Origin: an uncultured Pelagibacteraceae bacterium
GTDB lineage: Bacteria; Pseudomonadota; Alphaproteobacteria; Pelagibacterales; Pelagibacteraceae
Assembly: GCA_902594235.1 (NCBI GenBank)
Contig: CACJLJ010000001.1
Coordinates: 186,001-250,000, forward strand
DNA length: 64,000 bases
Direction: 5' to 3'
In this document: one piece after another, positions 24,069 through 33,779 of the stretch
Position numbering within the stretch: position 1 is the first letter of the stretch
Layout: the number at the start of each line of letters is the position of its first letter
The notes under the pieces: generated by a model
What the model saw: only the letters and a program-made list of their open reading frames with translations
What the model was told of the DNA's origin: nothing
The model's database searches: none
Translations under genes and position numbers: made by a program

Positions 24069-26932
24069 AAATGTACCTAAAAGATTATTTTTCAAGTGTT
24101 GAAAAAAAATATCAAAATTATTTTTTTTCAGATATTTCATTTGATAGTTCAAAAATAAAAAAAAATTTTATCTTTTTTGCCATAAAAGGTAATAAGTATG
24201 ATGGTAATGATTTTATAAATGATGCTATAAAAAAGGGTGCAAAAATAATTGTTCATGAAAAAAAATTTACTGGAATTAAAAATAACATTTTATTTATAAA
24301 ATCAAAAAATATTAGAAAACTACTTGCAGAAACAGCATTTAGAATAAGTGATTATAGACCAAAAAATTTAGTTTCTGTTACAGGAACTAATGGTAAGTCT
24401 TCTATAGCAGATTTTTATTTCCAAATATTAAGTCTTAATAAAAAAAAAGTAGCTTCAATTGGCACATTAGGAATAAAAACAAATAATTCATTTAGAAATT
24501 CATCTAATACTACAATTGATCCAATTCAATTAAGCAAAATATTAAAGAATTTAAAAAAACAAAAAATTGATAATGTTATAATGGAAGCTTCAAGTCATGG
24601 ATTAAAACAAAATAGATTGGATGGTATTCTTTTTAACATTGGTATTTTCACTAATCTTTCACATGATCATTTAGATTACCATAAAAACTTTCAGGATTAT
24701 TTAAACTCGAAATTATATTTATTTAAAAATTTGATAAAAAAAGAGGGATGTTTAATAACCGATAAAGATATTCCAGAATTTAGTAAAATAAAAAAAATTT
24801 CTAGGTATAAAAAACTAAAATTAGATTATATTTCGACAGATGATGAGAGACAAGGAATGTCAATTATCTCACATCGTTTTGAGAATGAAAAACAGATAGT
24901 GGAATTAAAATATAAAAAGTCAAGATTTAAGTTTAAAATTAATTTAATTGGCAAGATTCAGCTTAAGAATGTGTTGATGTCAGTAATTGCTGCGGAAAAG
25001 AGCGGCATTAAAATATCTAATATTATAAGCAATATTAGTAAATTAAGATCAATCAACGGAAGAATTGAAAAAATTGGTTTGCTCAAAAATAATGCTAAGG
25101 TAATTTTAGATTACGCACATACTCCTGCAGCTTTAAAAATTGTGTTAGAAAATTTAACAGAACAATTTCCTGAAAAAAGAATTTCTATAGTATTTGGATG
25201 TGGTGGAGATAGAGATCAATTGAAAAGAGTTCTAATGGGCAAGGTGGCAGACAAATTTTGCCAAAAGATTTATCTAACTGATGATAATCCTAGAAATGAA
25301 AACCCAAAATCTATTAGAAAAGAGATTAAAAAAGGTATTAAAAAAAATCTTTTAATTGAAATTCCTGATAGAAAATTGGCAATTAAAAGTGCAGTGTTAA
25401 GTCTTCAAACTTCTGAAATTTTGTTAGTAGCAGGAAAAGGACATGAGATGTCCCAAACTTATAAAAACAAAGTCAGATATTTTTCTGATAGAGAAATTAT
25501 TCTAAATTCGATAAAAAATAAAAATAAAAATTTATCTAATAATATAAAGTTAAATATTATCAAAGAAGTTTCAAATTCAAACTTATCTCTAAATAATATT
25601 AGAGTTAATTCAGCAGTTATAAATTCCAAAGAGGTATCAAAAGATGATATTTTTTTTACGATTAAAGGTAAAAAAAAAGATGCTCATAAATATCTATTTG
25701 AGGTTTTTAAAAAAAAAGCCTCTTTAGCAATTGTAAACAGGTTTTCTGAAAAATTAAAAAAAACAAGGCAATTAAAAGTTACTAATACACTCAAATTTTT
25801 AACTGATTGTGCGAGGATATATAGAAAAAATTTAGATACAAAAATTATTACGATAACAGGAAGTGCTGGAAAAACGTCATTAAAGGATATGCTGGGTTCA
25901 ACTTTAAAGAAATTTTATCCAACTTCTTATTCAAAAAAATCATTCAACAACAAATATGGAGTTCCTTTAAGTTTATTTAATATAGATATCAAAGACAATT
26001 TTGGAGTTCTTGAAGCTGGTATGGATAGAAAAGGTGAGATAAATTTCCTTTCAAATATTATTAAACCTGATGTTGGTGTAATAACCAACATAAGTTTTGC
26101 ACATATAAAAAATTTTAAGAGCCTTTTAGAAATCGCAAGAGCAAAAGGTGAGATTATAAATAATATTAAAGATTATGGTTCTTTAGTTTTAAATGCTGAT
26201 GATAAATTTTATAATTTTCATAAGAAAAAAGCTCTCCAGAAAAGATTAAAGGTTTTTTCGTTTTCATTAAATAAAAAAAATTCTTCAGTTTATATTGAAA
26301 AAATAATCAAAATAAAAAATAAGTTTAAAGTAATTTTTAAAATTAATGATAAAAAAAAATATTTTTATGTAAAAAGAAATTTTAATAATTTTTTATATAA
26401 TATATTAGCGACAATTACAGTAATGCAAATATTTATTGATATAACAAAATTAAACAAGAATTTATTTTTAGATTTTAAAATAACAGAAGGTAGAGGTGAT
26501 ATTTCAAAATTAAAAATCTCAAATAAAAAAATTTTTCTTATCGATGAAAGCTATAATTCTAACCCCTTATCTTTAAACTCAGCTTTACATAATTTTGATA
26601 AGATTAATGTATCTAAAACAAAAAAACACATAATTCTTGGAGACATGCTTGAATTAGGAAAACATTCAAAAAAATTACATATTTCTATGGCTCCTTTAAT
26701 AAATAAAATTTCTATTAATAAGGTTCATGTATTTGGTAAATATTTTAAAGAGACTTTTAAAAAAATTAATAAAAATAAAAGAGGTGTTGCTTTAAAAAAT
26801 GATTCGCAATTAAATGATCTTATCACTAAAAATTTAAACAATGGTGATTATTTGATGGTAAAAGGATCAAATTCTACGGGTTTATTTAATTTTATAAGTA
26901 AACTAAAAAAGGGAAATATTAATGCTTTATAA
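24065..26932 (+). CDS. murEF: MurE-MurF fusion: two Mur ligases in one protein
   Basis: A 955-residue protein joins two ligases that act one after the other in wall precursor synthesis. Residues 1 to about 485 are MurE: VSVTGTNGKSSIADFY (P-loop), MEASSHGLKQNRLDG, FTNLSHDHLDYH and the meso-diaminopimelate signature DDNPRNENP near residue 404. Residues about 490-955 are MurF, adding D-Ala-D-Ala: NSKEVSKDDIFFTIKG, ITITGSAGKTSLKDML (second P-loop; Ala replaces the usual Asn), EAGMDRKGEINFL, DESYNSNPLSLNSAL and ILGDMLELG. There is no internal stop, and each half is full size. The fusion suggests direct hand-off of the tripeptide intermediate. Confidence 0.95.
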   Translation: MKMYLKDYFSSVEKKYQNYFFSDISFDSSKIKKNFIFFAIKGNKYDGNDFINDAIKKGAKIIVHEKKFTGIKNNILFIKSKNIRKLLAETAFRISDYRPKNLVSVTGTNGKSSIADFYFQILSLNKKKVASIGTLGIKTNNSFRNSSNTTIDPIQLSKILKNLKKQKIDNVIMEASSHGLKQNRLDGILFNIGIFTNLSHDHLDYHKNFQDYLNSKLYLFKNLIKKEGCLITDKDIPEFSKIKKISRYKKLKLDYISTDDERQGMSIISHRFENEKQIVELKYKKSRFKFKINLIGKIQLKNVLMSVIAAEKSGIKISNIISNISKLRSINGRIEKIGLLKNNAKVILDYAHTPAALKIVLENLTEQFPEKRISIVFGCGGDRDQLKRVLMGKVADKFCQKIYLTDDNPRNENPKSIRKEIKKGIKKNLLIEIPDRKLAIKSAVLSLQTSEILLVAGKGHEMSQTYKNKVRYFSDREIILNSIKNKNKNLSNNIKLNIIKEVSNSNLSLNNIRVNSAVINSKEVSKDDIFFTIKGKKKDAHKYLFEVFKKKASLAIVNRFSEKLKKTRQLKVTNTLKFLTDCARIYRKNLDTKIITITGSAGKTSLKDMLGSTLKKFYPTSYSKKSFNNKYGVPLSLFNIDIKDNFGVLEAGMDRKGEINFLSNIIKPDVGVITNISFAHIKNFKSLLEIARAKGEIINNIKDYGSLVLNADDKFYNFHKKKALQKRLKVFSFSLNKKNSSVYIEKIIKIKNKFKVIFKINDKKKYFYVKRNFNNFLYNILATITVMQIFIDITKLNKNLFLDFKITEGRGDISKLKISNKKIFLIDESYNSNPLSLNSALHNFDKINVSKTKKHIILGDMLELGKHSKKLHISMAPLINKISINKVHVFGKYFKETFKKINKNKRGVALKNDSQLNDLITKNLNNGDYLMVKGSNSTGLFNFISKLKKGNINAL

Positions 26933-28007
26933 TTTTCTTTTAAACTTTGTTGATTTATTTTCTTTTTTGAATGTTTTCAAATATATAACTTTTAGGACTG
27001 GTTTAGCTGTATTTACATCATTGGTGATTGTTTTATTTATTGGAAGTCCATTCATTAAATTTTTCGCTAATAAAGCAATTACAAATCCCATTAGAGATGA
27101 CGGACCATCAGACCATATAATTAAAAAAATCGGCACACCAACTATGGGTGGATTGATTATATTAACTGGGCTTTTGATTTCTGTTTTAATGTGGGGTGAT
27201 TTAAAAAATGTTTATGTTATTTTTGCTTTATATATCGCTATATCATTTGGGTTACTTGGTGTGTATGACGATTATCAAAAGATAAAGTTTAAAAACTCAT
27301 CAGGCATTTCCTCAAAAATAAAAATTATAATTCAAATAATTTTAGCAGTTATTGGTCTACTATTTTTGAGTAAATTTGGAAATAATGATGAATTAACAAA
27401 TCTATTTTTTCCTTTTTTTAAAAATTTAGTTATTAACTTAGGTTGGTTTTTTATTCCTTTTGCGGTTTTTGTTATCGTTGGTTCATCAAATGCTGTAAAC
27501 CTAACAGATGGTTTAGATGGTTTAGCAACAGTTCCAGTTATTTTGGTTGCTGCATGTTTCGCATTTATTAGTTACGTAGCTGGAAATATAGTTTTTTCTG
27601 ATTATTTGCAAATTCCATATATTGAGGGAACGGGTGAGATATCAATATTTTGTGGGGCAATAATAGGGGCTTGTTTAGGATTTTTATGGTTTAACGCACC
27701 TCCCGCAAAAATATTTATGGGAGACACTGGATCTTTGTCTTTAGGAGGTTCTTTAGGAGCAGTAGGAATTATTACAAAACATGAGATAGTTTTGGCAATT
27801 ACTGGCGGATTGTTTGTTTTGGAGGCTGTGTCAGTAATGGTTCAGGTTATTTCTTTTAAGATCACAGGCAAAAGAATATTTAAAATGGCCCCAATCCATC
27901 ATCATTTTGAGAAAAAAGGATGGCCCGAGTCGACAGTCGTGATTAGATTTTGGATTATATCAATTATATTAGCAATGATTGGTCTAGCTACATTGAAGCT
28001 AAGATGA
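26922..28007 (+). CDS. mraY: Phospho-MurNAc-pentapeptide transferase MraY
   Basis: MraY attaches the MurNAc-pentapeptide to undecaprenyl phosphate, forming lipid I at the inner membrane. The 361-residue polytopic protein has the typical DDGPSDHIIKKIGTPTMGG (about residues 60-78), YDDYQKIKFKNSSGIS (about 115), NAVNLTDGLDGLA with the catalytic aspartates (about 190), MGDTGSLSLGG (about 266) and the carboxy-terminal APIHHHFEKKGWPE. It overlaps murEF by 11 bases and murD by 4. Confidence 0.97.
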   Translation: MLYNFLLNFVDLFSFLNVFKYITFRTGLAVFTSLVIVLFIGSPFIKFFANKAITNPIRDDGPSDHIIKKIGTPTMGGLIILTGLLISVLMWGDLKNVYVIFALYIAISFGLLGVYDDYQKIKFKNSSGISSKIKIIIQIILAVIGLLFLSKFGNNDELTNLFFPFFKNLVINLGWFFIPFAVFVIVGSSNAVNLTDGLDGLATVPVILVAACFAFISYVAGNIVFSDYLQIPYIEGTGEISIFCGAIIGACLGFLWFNAPPAKIFMGDTGSLSLGGSLGAVGIITKHEIVLAITGGLFVLEAVSVMVQVISFKITGKRIFKMAPIHHHFEKKGWPESTVVIRFWIISIILAMIGLATLKLR

Positions 28008-29320
28008 TGAATATAACTAAAAATATTTTTTTTAAAGAAAAAATATTGGTTTATGGCCTTGGTAAAAGTGGAATATCTGCTTTTAAATTTTTAAAAAAAA
28101 GAAATGATGTTTTTTTATATGATGATAGGCGAATTAAGATTAAAGATTTTAATTTAAAAAAAAAAATTATCTCTTATAAAAAAATCAAAAAATTAAGTTT
28201 TGACAGAATAATTTTAAGTCCAGGAATTAACATTAGTAAGTGTAAATTAGCAAAATTTTTAAAAAAATATAAAAAAAAGATTTATTCTGATTTAGATGTT
28301 TTCTATTCTTTTAATCAAAATGACTGCATAACTATTACAGGAACTAATGGTAAATCTACAACTTGCCAACTTCTTTACGAAATATTTTCAAAACAAAATT
28401 TTGACGTTAGATTGGTCGGAAATATTGGTAATCCAATTTTATCAGCTAAAAATATAAAAAAAAAAACAATTTTTGTAGTAGAGGCATCATCTTATCAATT
28501 AGAATATAGTAAAATCTTTCGTTCAAAATATGCTGCTATTTTGAATATAGCGCCCGACCATTTAGAAAGACATAAAACTTTAAGAGGATATGTAAAAGCA
28601 AAATTTAAATTATTCAAAAATCAACCTAAGAATTCCTTTAGTTTTTTTAAGAAAAATGACTCTTTAGTAAAGAATGAAATTAAATTAAATAAACTAAATA
28701 GTAAAATTATCAAAGTTTCATCAGATCAACTTGACAAATTCATAAAAAGAATTGGGAATGAATATTTCTTTAATGAAACAAATAAAGAAAATTTGTCATT
28801 TGTTTTAGCCATTTCAAAAAAATTTAAATTTAAAAAGAAGAATTTAATAAAAGTAATTCGAAATTTTAAGGGATTAAGATATCGGCAACAGGTCATATTT
28901 AAAAATTCAAATTTATTAATTATAAATGATTCAAAATCTACAAGTTTTTCATCTTCTAATGGGATTCTTAAATTAGATGGTAATATCTATTGGCTTTTAG
29001 GAGGTATTCCAAAAAAAGGGGATAAGTTTAATTTATCAAAAAAATACCATAGTAGAATCAAAGCATTTGTTTATGGAAAGAATTTAAAATTTTTTAATAA
29101 ATCTTTAAAAAATAAAATTAAATTTGAAAATTTTCCTAATTTAAGAATGGGTTTAAAAAAAATTTTTTCATTAATTCATAAAAAACAATCAAAAAATATT
29201 ATTTTGTTTAGTCCCAGCGCTGCATCATTTGATACTTTTAAAAATTTTGAGGATAGAGGTTCGTATTTTAATAAATTATTAAAAAACTATTTAAATGGAA
29301 AAAAAATTATTAATATTTAA
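28004..29320 (+). CDS. murD: UDP-N-acetylmuramoylalanine-D-glutamate ligase MurD
   Basis: MurD adds D-Glu to UDP-MurNAc-L-Ala. The N-terminal Rossmann start is ILVYGLGKSGISAFKFL, the ATP loop is ITITGTNGKSTTCQLLYE, and VVEASSYQLEY and NIAPDHLERH follow; the C-terminal domain has INDSKSTSFSSSNG. The open frame extends upstream to 27950, but that would overlap mraY by 58 bases. I chose ATG at 28004, which forms an ATGA overlap with the mraY stop and gives 438 residues, close to the family size. A second ATG follows directly at 28007. It overlaps ftsW by 26 bases. Confidence 0.95.
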   Translation: MMNITKNIFFKEKILVYGLGKSGISAFKFLKKRNDVFLYDDRRIKIKDFNLKKKIISYKKIKKLSFDRIILSPGINISKCKLAKFLKKYKKKIYSDLDVFYSFNQNDCITITGTNGKSTTCQLLYEIFSKQNFDVRLVGNIGNPILSAKNIKKKTIFVVEASSYQLEYSKIFRSKYAAILNIAPDHLERHKTLRGYVKAKFKLFKNQPKNSFSFFKKNDSLVKNEIKLNKLNSKIIKVSSDQLDKFIKRIGNEYFFNETNKENLSFVLAISKKFKFKKKNLIKVIRNFKGLRYRQQVIFKNSNLLIINDSKSTSFSSSNGILKLDGNIYWLLGGIPKKGDKFNLSKKYHSRIKAFVYGKNLKFFNKSLKNKIKFENFPNLRMGLKKIFSLIHKKQSKNIILFSPSAASFDTFKNFEDRGSYFNKLLKNYLNGKKIINI

Positions 29321-30419
29321 TTTTTATTATAAGTGGTGGAAAAATATAGATAAATTTATATTTTTTATAATTGTTCTTCTTTTTATCATTGGTCTTTTTT
29401 TTTCATTAGTGTCAACATCTCTAATTGTTTCAGATAAATTGAATACAAATGATTATTCTTTTTTTCTCAAACACCTTATTTTTATTTTTTTAGGTGTTAT
29501 TGTAATTTTTATTTTTTCCTCAATTGATAAAAAAAGCTTATTTAAATTTTCACTTTTACTTTTTTTTATTTCTTTATTTTTTTTAATTTTAGTACCTCTC
29601 ATCGGAATTGAGGTCAAAGGTTCAAAAAGATGGATAGATTTGTATTTATTACCAAGATTTCAACCAGTAGAATTAGTTAAACCATTCTTAATAATAGCTA
29701 TAAGTTTGATTTTAAGTAGTGAAAAATATTCTAATTTATTTTTGAAGTATTTCTTTTCTTTCTCAACAACTTTAATAGTAGTTTTGCTTTTAGCCCTCCA
29801 ACCAGATATAGGTCAAACACTTATAGTTTTTTTAAGTTGGTTAATATTAATTTTTTGTTCAGGTATAAGTATTACATTTCTTCTTATTTTATTTTTTATT
29901 TCTGTATTTATGCTTTCATATTTAATAATTTTTGTTCCAAAGTTTGAGTATATTAAAAATAGATTGCTATCTTTTTTTGATACAGAAAAGGGTACACATA
30001 ATTTTCAATCTGATAAGGCAATTGACTCAATTATAAGTGGCGGTTTTTTTGGAAAAGGAATTGGAGAGGGGACCTTAAAAAATAAAGTGCCCGAAGCTCA
30101 TACTGATTATATAATTTCTGTAATTTCCGAGGAGTTTGGTGTAGTTGCAATAATTTTAATATTAATATTATTTTTGATATTCATTTATACAGTTTTAAAA
30201 AAAGTTTATTCTGAGAGTGAGGAGAGAATAAAGTTGATTTTAGTAGGATGTATAAGTTTAATTTTGATGCAATCTATTATTCATATTGGAGTGAATATAA
30301 GGTTATTTCCAACTACAGGAATGACATTACCTTACATAAGTTATGGTGGTTCATCAATAATTAGTGTCTCAATTCTATCAGGAATAATACTTAATCTTAC
30401 AAAAAGAAAAATAGATTAA
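29295..30419 (+). CDS. ftsW: Septal peptidoglycan polymerase FtsW (SEDS family)
   Basis: FtsW polymerises lipid II into glycan strands at the septum together with FtsI. The 374-residue protein is a polytopic membrane protein with the SEDS signatures GSKRWIDLYLLPRFQPVELV (about residues 107-126), LALQPDIGQTLIV (about 165), GGFFGKGIGEGTLKNKVPEA with DYIISVISEEFG (about 250-280) and PTTGMTLPYISYGGSS (about 342). It shares one base with murG (TAATG). Confidence 0.95.
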   Translation: MEKKLLIFNFYYKWWKNIDKFIFFIIVLLFIIGLFFSLVSTSLIVSDKLNTNDYSFFLKHLIFIFLGVIVIFIFSSIDKKSLFKFSLLLFFISLFFLILVPLIGIEVKGSKRWIDLYLLPRFQPVELVKPFLIIAISLILSSEKYSNLFLKYFFSFSTTLIVVLLLALQPDIGQTLIVFLSWLILIFCSGISITFLLILFFISVFMLSYLIIFVPKFEYIKNRLLSFFDTEKGTHNFQSDKAIDSIISGGFFGKGIGEGTLKNKVPEAHTDYIISVISEEFGVVAIILILILFLIFIYTVLKKVYSESEERIKLILVGCISLILMQSIIHIGVNIRLFPTTGMTLPYISYGGSSIISVSILSGIILNLTKRKID

Positions 30420-31486
30420 TGAAAAAAAAAATTTTAATTTCAACTGGAGGTTCAGGCGGGCATATAATACCTGCACTTAGTATTTATAAACATTTGTCTA
30501 ACCAATTTGATATAATAATGACTTCAGATCTTAGAGGTATAAATTATATTGGTAAAGATATTTCTGAAGTAAAAATTATTAATACTCCAAAGTTAAATAA
30601 TTTTTTTCTTTTACCATTTAATTTACTTAAAGTTTTTTATTTAACCATTAAATCAATTATATTATTTAAAAATGAAAAAATTGATAAAATAATTTCTACT
30701 GGTGGATATATGTCTTTACCACTCTGTTTATCTGCTAAATTACTAAATTTAGATATATATTTGGTAGAGCCTAATATGGTTTTAGGGAGAGCAAACAAGT
30801 TTTTCTTGAAATTTTGTAAAAAAATTTTTTGTTATTCTGATGAAATTAAAAATTTTCCAAATTATTTAAAAGATAAAATTGTAGTGATTAAACCTTTAGT
30901 AAGAGAGGAATTTTACCAAAAACAATCAACTTTTTCTACTGGTAATAAAAAATTTAACTTATTAATTGTAGGTGGGAGCCAAGGAGCAGGTATTTTTGAT
31001 AGCTACTTCAAAAATACAATTTTAATGATATCAAAAAAAATTCCATTAAAAATAATTCAACAAACAAATTCAAGTAATAAAAAATATTTAAAATCATTAT
31101 ATGACAATAATCAGATTGAAAATTACATTTTTAGCTTTGAAGATAAATTTATTGAAATTCTTCAGCAAGTAGACGCATGCATCACACGAGCTGGTGCAAC
31201 TACTTTAGCTGAATTATCAATATTAAATATTCCATTTTTAGCTATACCTTTACCTACAGCGATGGATAATCATCAATTAGAAAATGCGAAATATTACGAA
31301 AAAAAAGGTTGTTCTTGGATCTTAGATCAAAATTCTTCGCAAGAAAAAATAGAGAAAATTCTCATAGAAATTATAGATAATAAAAATGATTTTAAAAGAA
31401 AGAAAGAAAATTTAAAAATTTTAAATTATGAAAATACATGGAATAATGTTAATCAAAAATTATTAGAAAATATAAATGAAAATTGA
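30419..31486 (+). CDS. murG: UDP-GlcNAc:lipid I N-acetylglucosaminyltransferase MurG
   Basis: MurG adds GlcNAc to lipid I at the cytoplasmic face, giving lipid II. The 355-residue GT-B protein has the N-terminal glycine-rich loop STGGSGGHIIPAL (residues 8-20), the second loop ISTGGYMSLP (about 92), the C-domain GGSQGAGIFD (about 185) and the donor-binding ITRAGATTLAELS (about 255) with LPTAMDNHQLENA. It is short by a few residues against E. coli but has all motifs. It overlaps murC by 11 bases. Confidence 0.96.
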   Translation: MKKKILISTGGSGGHIIPALSIYKHLSNQFDIIMTSDLRGINYIGKDISEVKIINTPKLNNFFLLPFNLLKVFYLTIKSIILFKNEKIDKIISTGGYMSLPLCLSAKLLNLDIYLVEPNMVLGRANKFFLKFCKKIFCYSDEIKNFPNYLKDKIVVIKPLVREEFYQKQSTFSTGNKKFNLLIVGGSQGAGIFDSYFKNTILMISKKIPLKIIQQTNSSNKKYLKSLYDNNQIENYIFSFEDKFIEILQQVDACITRAGATTLAELSILNIPFLAIPLPTAMDNHQLENAKYYEKKGCSWILDQNSSQEKIEKILIEIIDNKNDFKRKKENLKILNYENTWNNVNQKLLENINEN

Positions 31487-32870
31487 AATAGCAAAAAATG
31501 AAATCATCCACTTTATAGGAATAGGTGGTATCGGAATGAGTGGACTTTCTTTAATAATGAAAGGAAAGGGATTTAAAGTACAAGGTAGCGATATTTCATT
31601 TAATAAAAATATAGAAAGATTAAAAAGAGAAAAAATTAAAGTTTTTTTAAGACAAAAAAAACAAAATCTTAAGAATGCTACAATAGTAGTAATATCTTCT
31701 GCCATTAAAAATAATAATCCAGAATTAGTTGAGGCAAGAAGAAAAAATTTACCTATTATTAAAAGAGGAAGCATGTTGGCCCATATTGTATCTTTAATGA
31801 AAAATGTTGTGGTGGCAGGATCTCACGGCAAAACAACTACTACATCTTTGGTGGCGTCGATATTTCAAAAAACCAAAATTGATCCAACAATTATTAATGG
31901 CGGTGTGATAAATTCTATTAGAAATTCTGCAAAACTGGGAAAGAGTGAATGGTCAATTTTAGAAGCAGACGAGTCTGATGGAAGTTTTGTTCAAATACCA
32001 CCAACATATTCAATCATTACAAATATAGATAGAGAACATATGGATTTTTATAAGTCCATTGATGATTTAAAGAAGTATTTCAATCAATTTTTAGATAAAG
32101 TTCCCTCATTTGGTAAATCATTTATATGCTTAGATGATAAAATTAACGCTGATTTAATTAAAACTTTAAAAAATAAAAATTTTTATACTTATGGGACTAA
32201 TTTAAAATCAAATTTTCTAATTAAGAATATAAAACAAAATAAAAATCTTACTGAGTTTGATTTATTGGTAAAGCTTCCTAACAAACAAAAATTAGAAATT
32301 AAAAAAATTAAAATTCCGTTATTAGGTATTCATAATGTAAGAAATTCTGTTGGTGCCGCAGCAGTTGCTTTAACAGTTGGAATTTCAATTTCAGATATTA
32401 AAAAAGGATTACTTAATTTTAAAGGAGTTCAAAGAAGATTTAATAAAATCTTTACTTATAATAATATAGATTTTTATGATGATTATGCTCATCACCCAAC
32501 AGAAATAAAAGTTGTATTAGAAGGCGTGGATAGAGTTTACAAACATTACGAAAAAGTATGTGTGTTTCAACCACACCGCATATCAAGACTAAAAGATTTA
32601 AGAAAACAGTTTTCTACTGCTTTTAAAAAAGCTAACACAGTAATTTTATGCCCAATATATACAGCAGGAGAAAAAATGAAATTAGGATTTAGTTATATTA
32701 ATTTTGCGAAAGAAATTATTAAAGATTCAAATGTTAAACTCTTTATGATTAAAGATAATTTTCAACTTGCAAAATTTATAAAAAAAAACATGTATGGAAA
32801 AAAAATTGTAATTGGAATGGGTGCAGGCACTATATCTAATTGGATGAGAGAACTTCCAAAACTAATTTAA
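31476..32870 (+). CDS. murC: UDP-N-acetylmuramate-L-alanine ligase MurC
   Basis: MurC adds L-Ala, the first amino acid of the peptide stem. The 464-residue protein has HFIGIGGIGMSGLSLIM (about residues 12-28), the ATP loop VVAGSHGKTTTTSLVAS (about 111), EADESDGSF, NIDREHMDFY, and the late YDDYAHHPTEIK (about 334) and QPHRISRLKDL. The start ATG at 31476 lies within the murG 3' end. The stop shares its last base with the murB start. Confidence 0.97.
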   Translation: MKIEIAKNEIIHFIGIGGIGMSGLSLIMKGKGFKVQGSDISFNKNIERLKREKIKVFLRQKKQNLKNATIVVISSAIKNNNPELVEARRKNLPIIKRGSMLAHIVSLMKNVVVAGSHGKTTTTSLVASIFQKTKIDPTIINGGVINSIRNSAKLGKSEWSILEADESDGSFVQIPPTYSIITNIDREHMDFYKSIDDLKKYFNQFLDKVPSFGKSFICLDDKINADLIKTLKNKNFYTYGTNLKSNFLIKNIKQNKNLTEFDLLVKLPNKQKLEIKKIKIPLLGIHNVRNSVGAAAVALTVGISISDIKKGLLNFKGVQRRFNKIFTYNNIDFYDDYAHHPTEIKVVLEGVDRVYKHYEKVCVFQPHRISRLKDLRKQFSTAFKKANTVILCPIYTAGEKMKLGFSYINFAKEIIKDSNVKLFMIKDNFQLAKFIKKNMYGKKIVIGMGAGTISNWMRELPKLI

Positions 32871-33778
32871 TGAATACAAATCAATTAAAAAATCTGTTAA
32901 ATGAATTCGGCACAAATGTAAGATTTGAGCATGATTTAAAAAAAAAAAATTGGTTCAATATCGGTGGTAAATCTAAAGTTTTTTTTAAAGCAGATAATTT
33001 GAAAGAATTAGTTAACTTTATAAAGAAAATTAATAATAATGAAAAAATTTTTGTACTTGGTGCTGGCTCAAATACTTTAATAACTGATGGTTTATTCGAT
33101 GGTGTTGTAATTAAATTAGGTAAAAATTTTAATAATATTTCATTATTGGGTGACGATATAATAATTGCTGGTAGTGCGGTTAACGATAAAAATTTATCAA
33201 ATTTTGCAATAGATAATAGTATTAGTGGTTTTGAATTTTTATCCTGTATCCCAGGTACAATTGGTGGTGGCATAAAAATGAATGCTGGTTGTTTTGGAAA
33301 AGAGTTTAAGGATTTGTTAATTTCAGTCCAGGTAATTAATAAATTAGGAGATGTGATTAGTATTCCCAGTAAAGATATAAAATTTGAGTATAGATGCAAC
33401 AATTTACCAGATGATTTAATTTTTTTAAGCGCTTCTTTTAAAGGTGTGAAGGGTCAATCAATAAATATTAAAAATGAGACAATTAGACTTAAAAAAGAGA
33501 AAGAAAGAATTCAACCTTCAAAAATAAAAACAAGTGGAAGCACTTTTAAGAACCCAATTTTACAAACCAAGAGAAAAGTTTGGGAACTTATAAAAGATTC
33601 TGTTCCATTGAATATTAGTTTTGGAGATGCCTGTATTTCTGAAAAACATTGCAATTTTTTTGTAAACAAAGGTAATGCATCATATGAAGATATGATAAAA
33701 TTAATTGAGTTTGTATCAAGTAAAGTTTTGGAGAAAACCGGTATAAGCTTAGAAAAAGAAATAAAAATTTTGAAATAA
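32870..33778 (+). CDS. murB: UDP-N-acetylenolpyruvoylglucosamine reductase MurB
   Basis: MurB reduces the enolpyruvyl group with NADPH, giving UDP-MurNAc. It is a FAD protein with NWFNIGGKSKVFFKA near residue 23, FVLGAGSNTLITDG near 57, EFLSCIPGTIGGGIKMNAGC near 121 and SGSTFKNP near 220, where the catalytic Ser lies. The frame opens at 32840, but the ATG at 32870 overlaps the murC stop by one base (TAATG) and gives a family-like 302-residue protein beginning NTNQLKNLLNEFG. It is followed by ddl after one base. Confidence 0.95.
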   Translation: MNTNQLKNLLNEFGTNVRFEHDLKKKNWFNIGGKSKVFFKADNLKELVNFIKKINNNEKIFVLGAGSNTLITDGLFDGVVIKLGKNFNNISLLGDDIIIAGSAVNDKNLSNFAIDNSISGFEFLSCIPGTIGGGIKMNAGCFGKEFKDLLISVQVINKLGDVISIPSKDIKFEYRCNNLPDDLIFLSASFKGVKGQSINIKNETIRLKKEKERIQPSKIKTSGSTFKNPILQTKRKVWELIKDSVPLNISFGDACISEKHCNFFVNKGNASYEDMIKLIEFVSSKVLEKTGISLEKEIKILK

Positions 33779-33779
33779 A

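Noticed and set aside
27950-28003. Extended start of murD upstream into mraY.
   Set aside because: It would overlap mraY by 58 bases and add 18 residues unlike MurD N-termini; ATG at 28004 overlaps the mraY stop as ATGA.
32881-33402. A 173-residue open frame on the minus strand, entirely inside murB.
   Set aside because: It is antisense to a well-supported enzyme and its composition mirrors the codon pattern of murB; no start signal or family match is seen.
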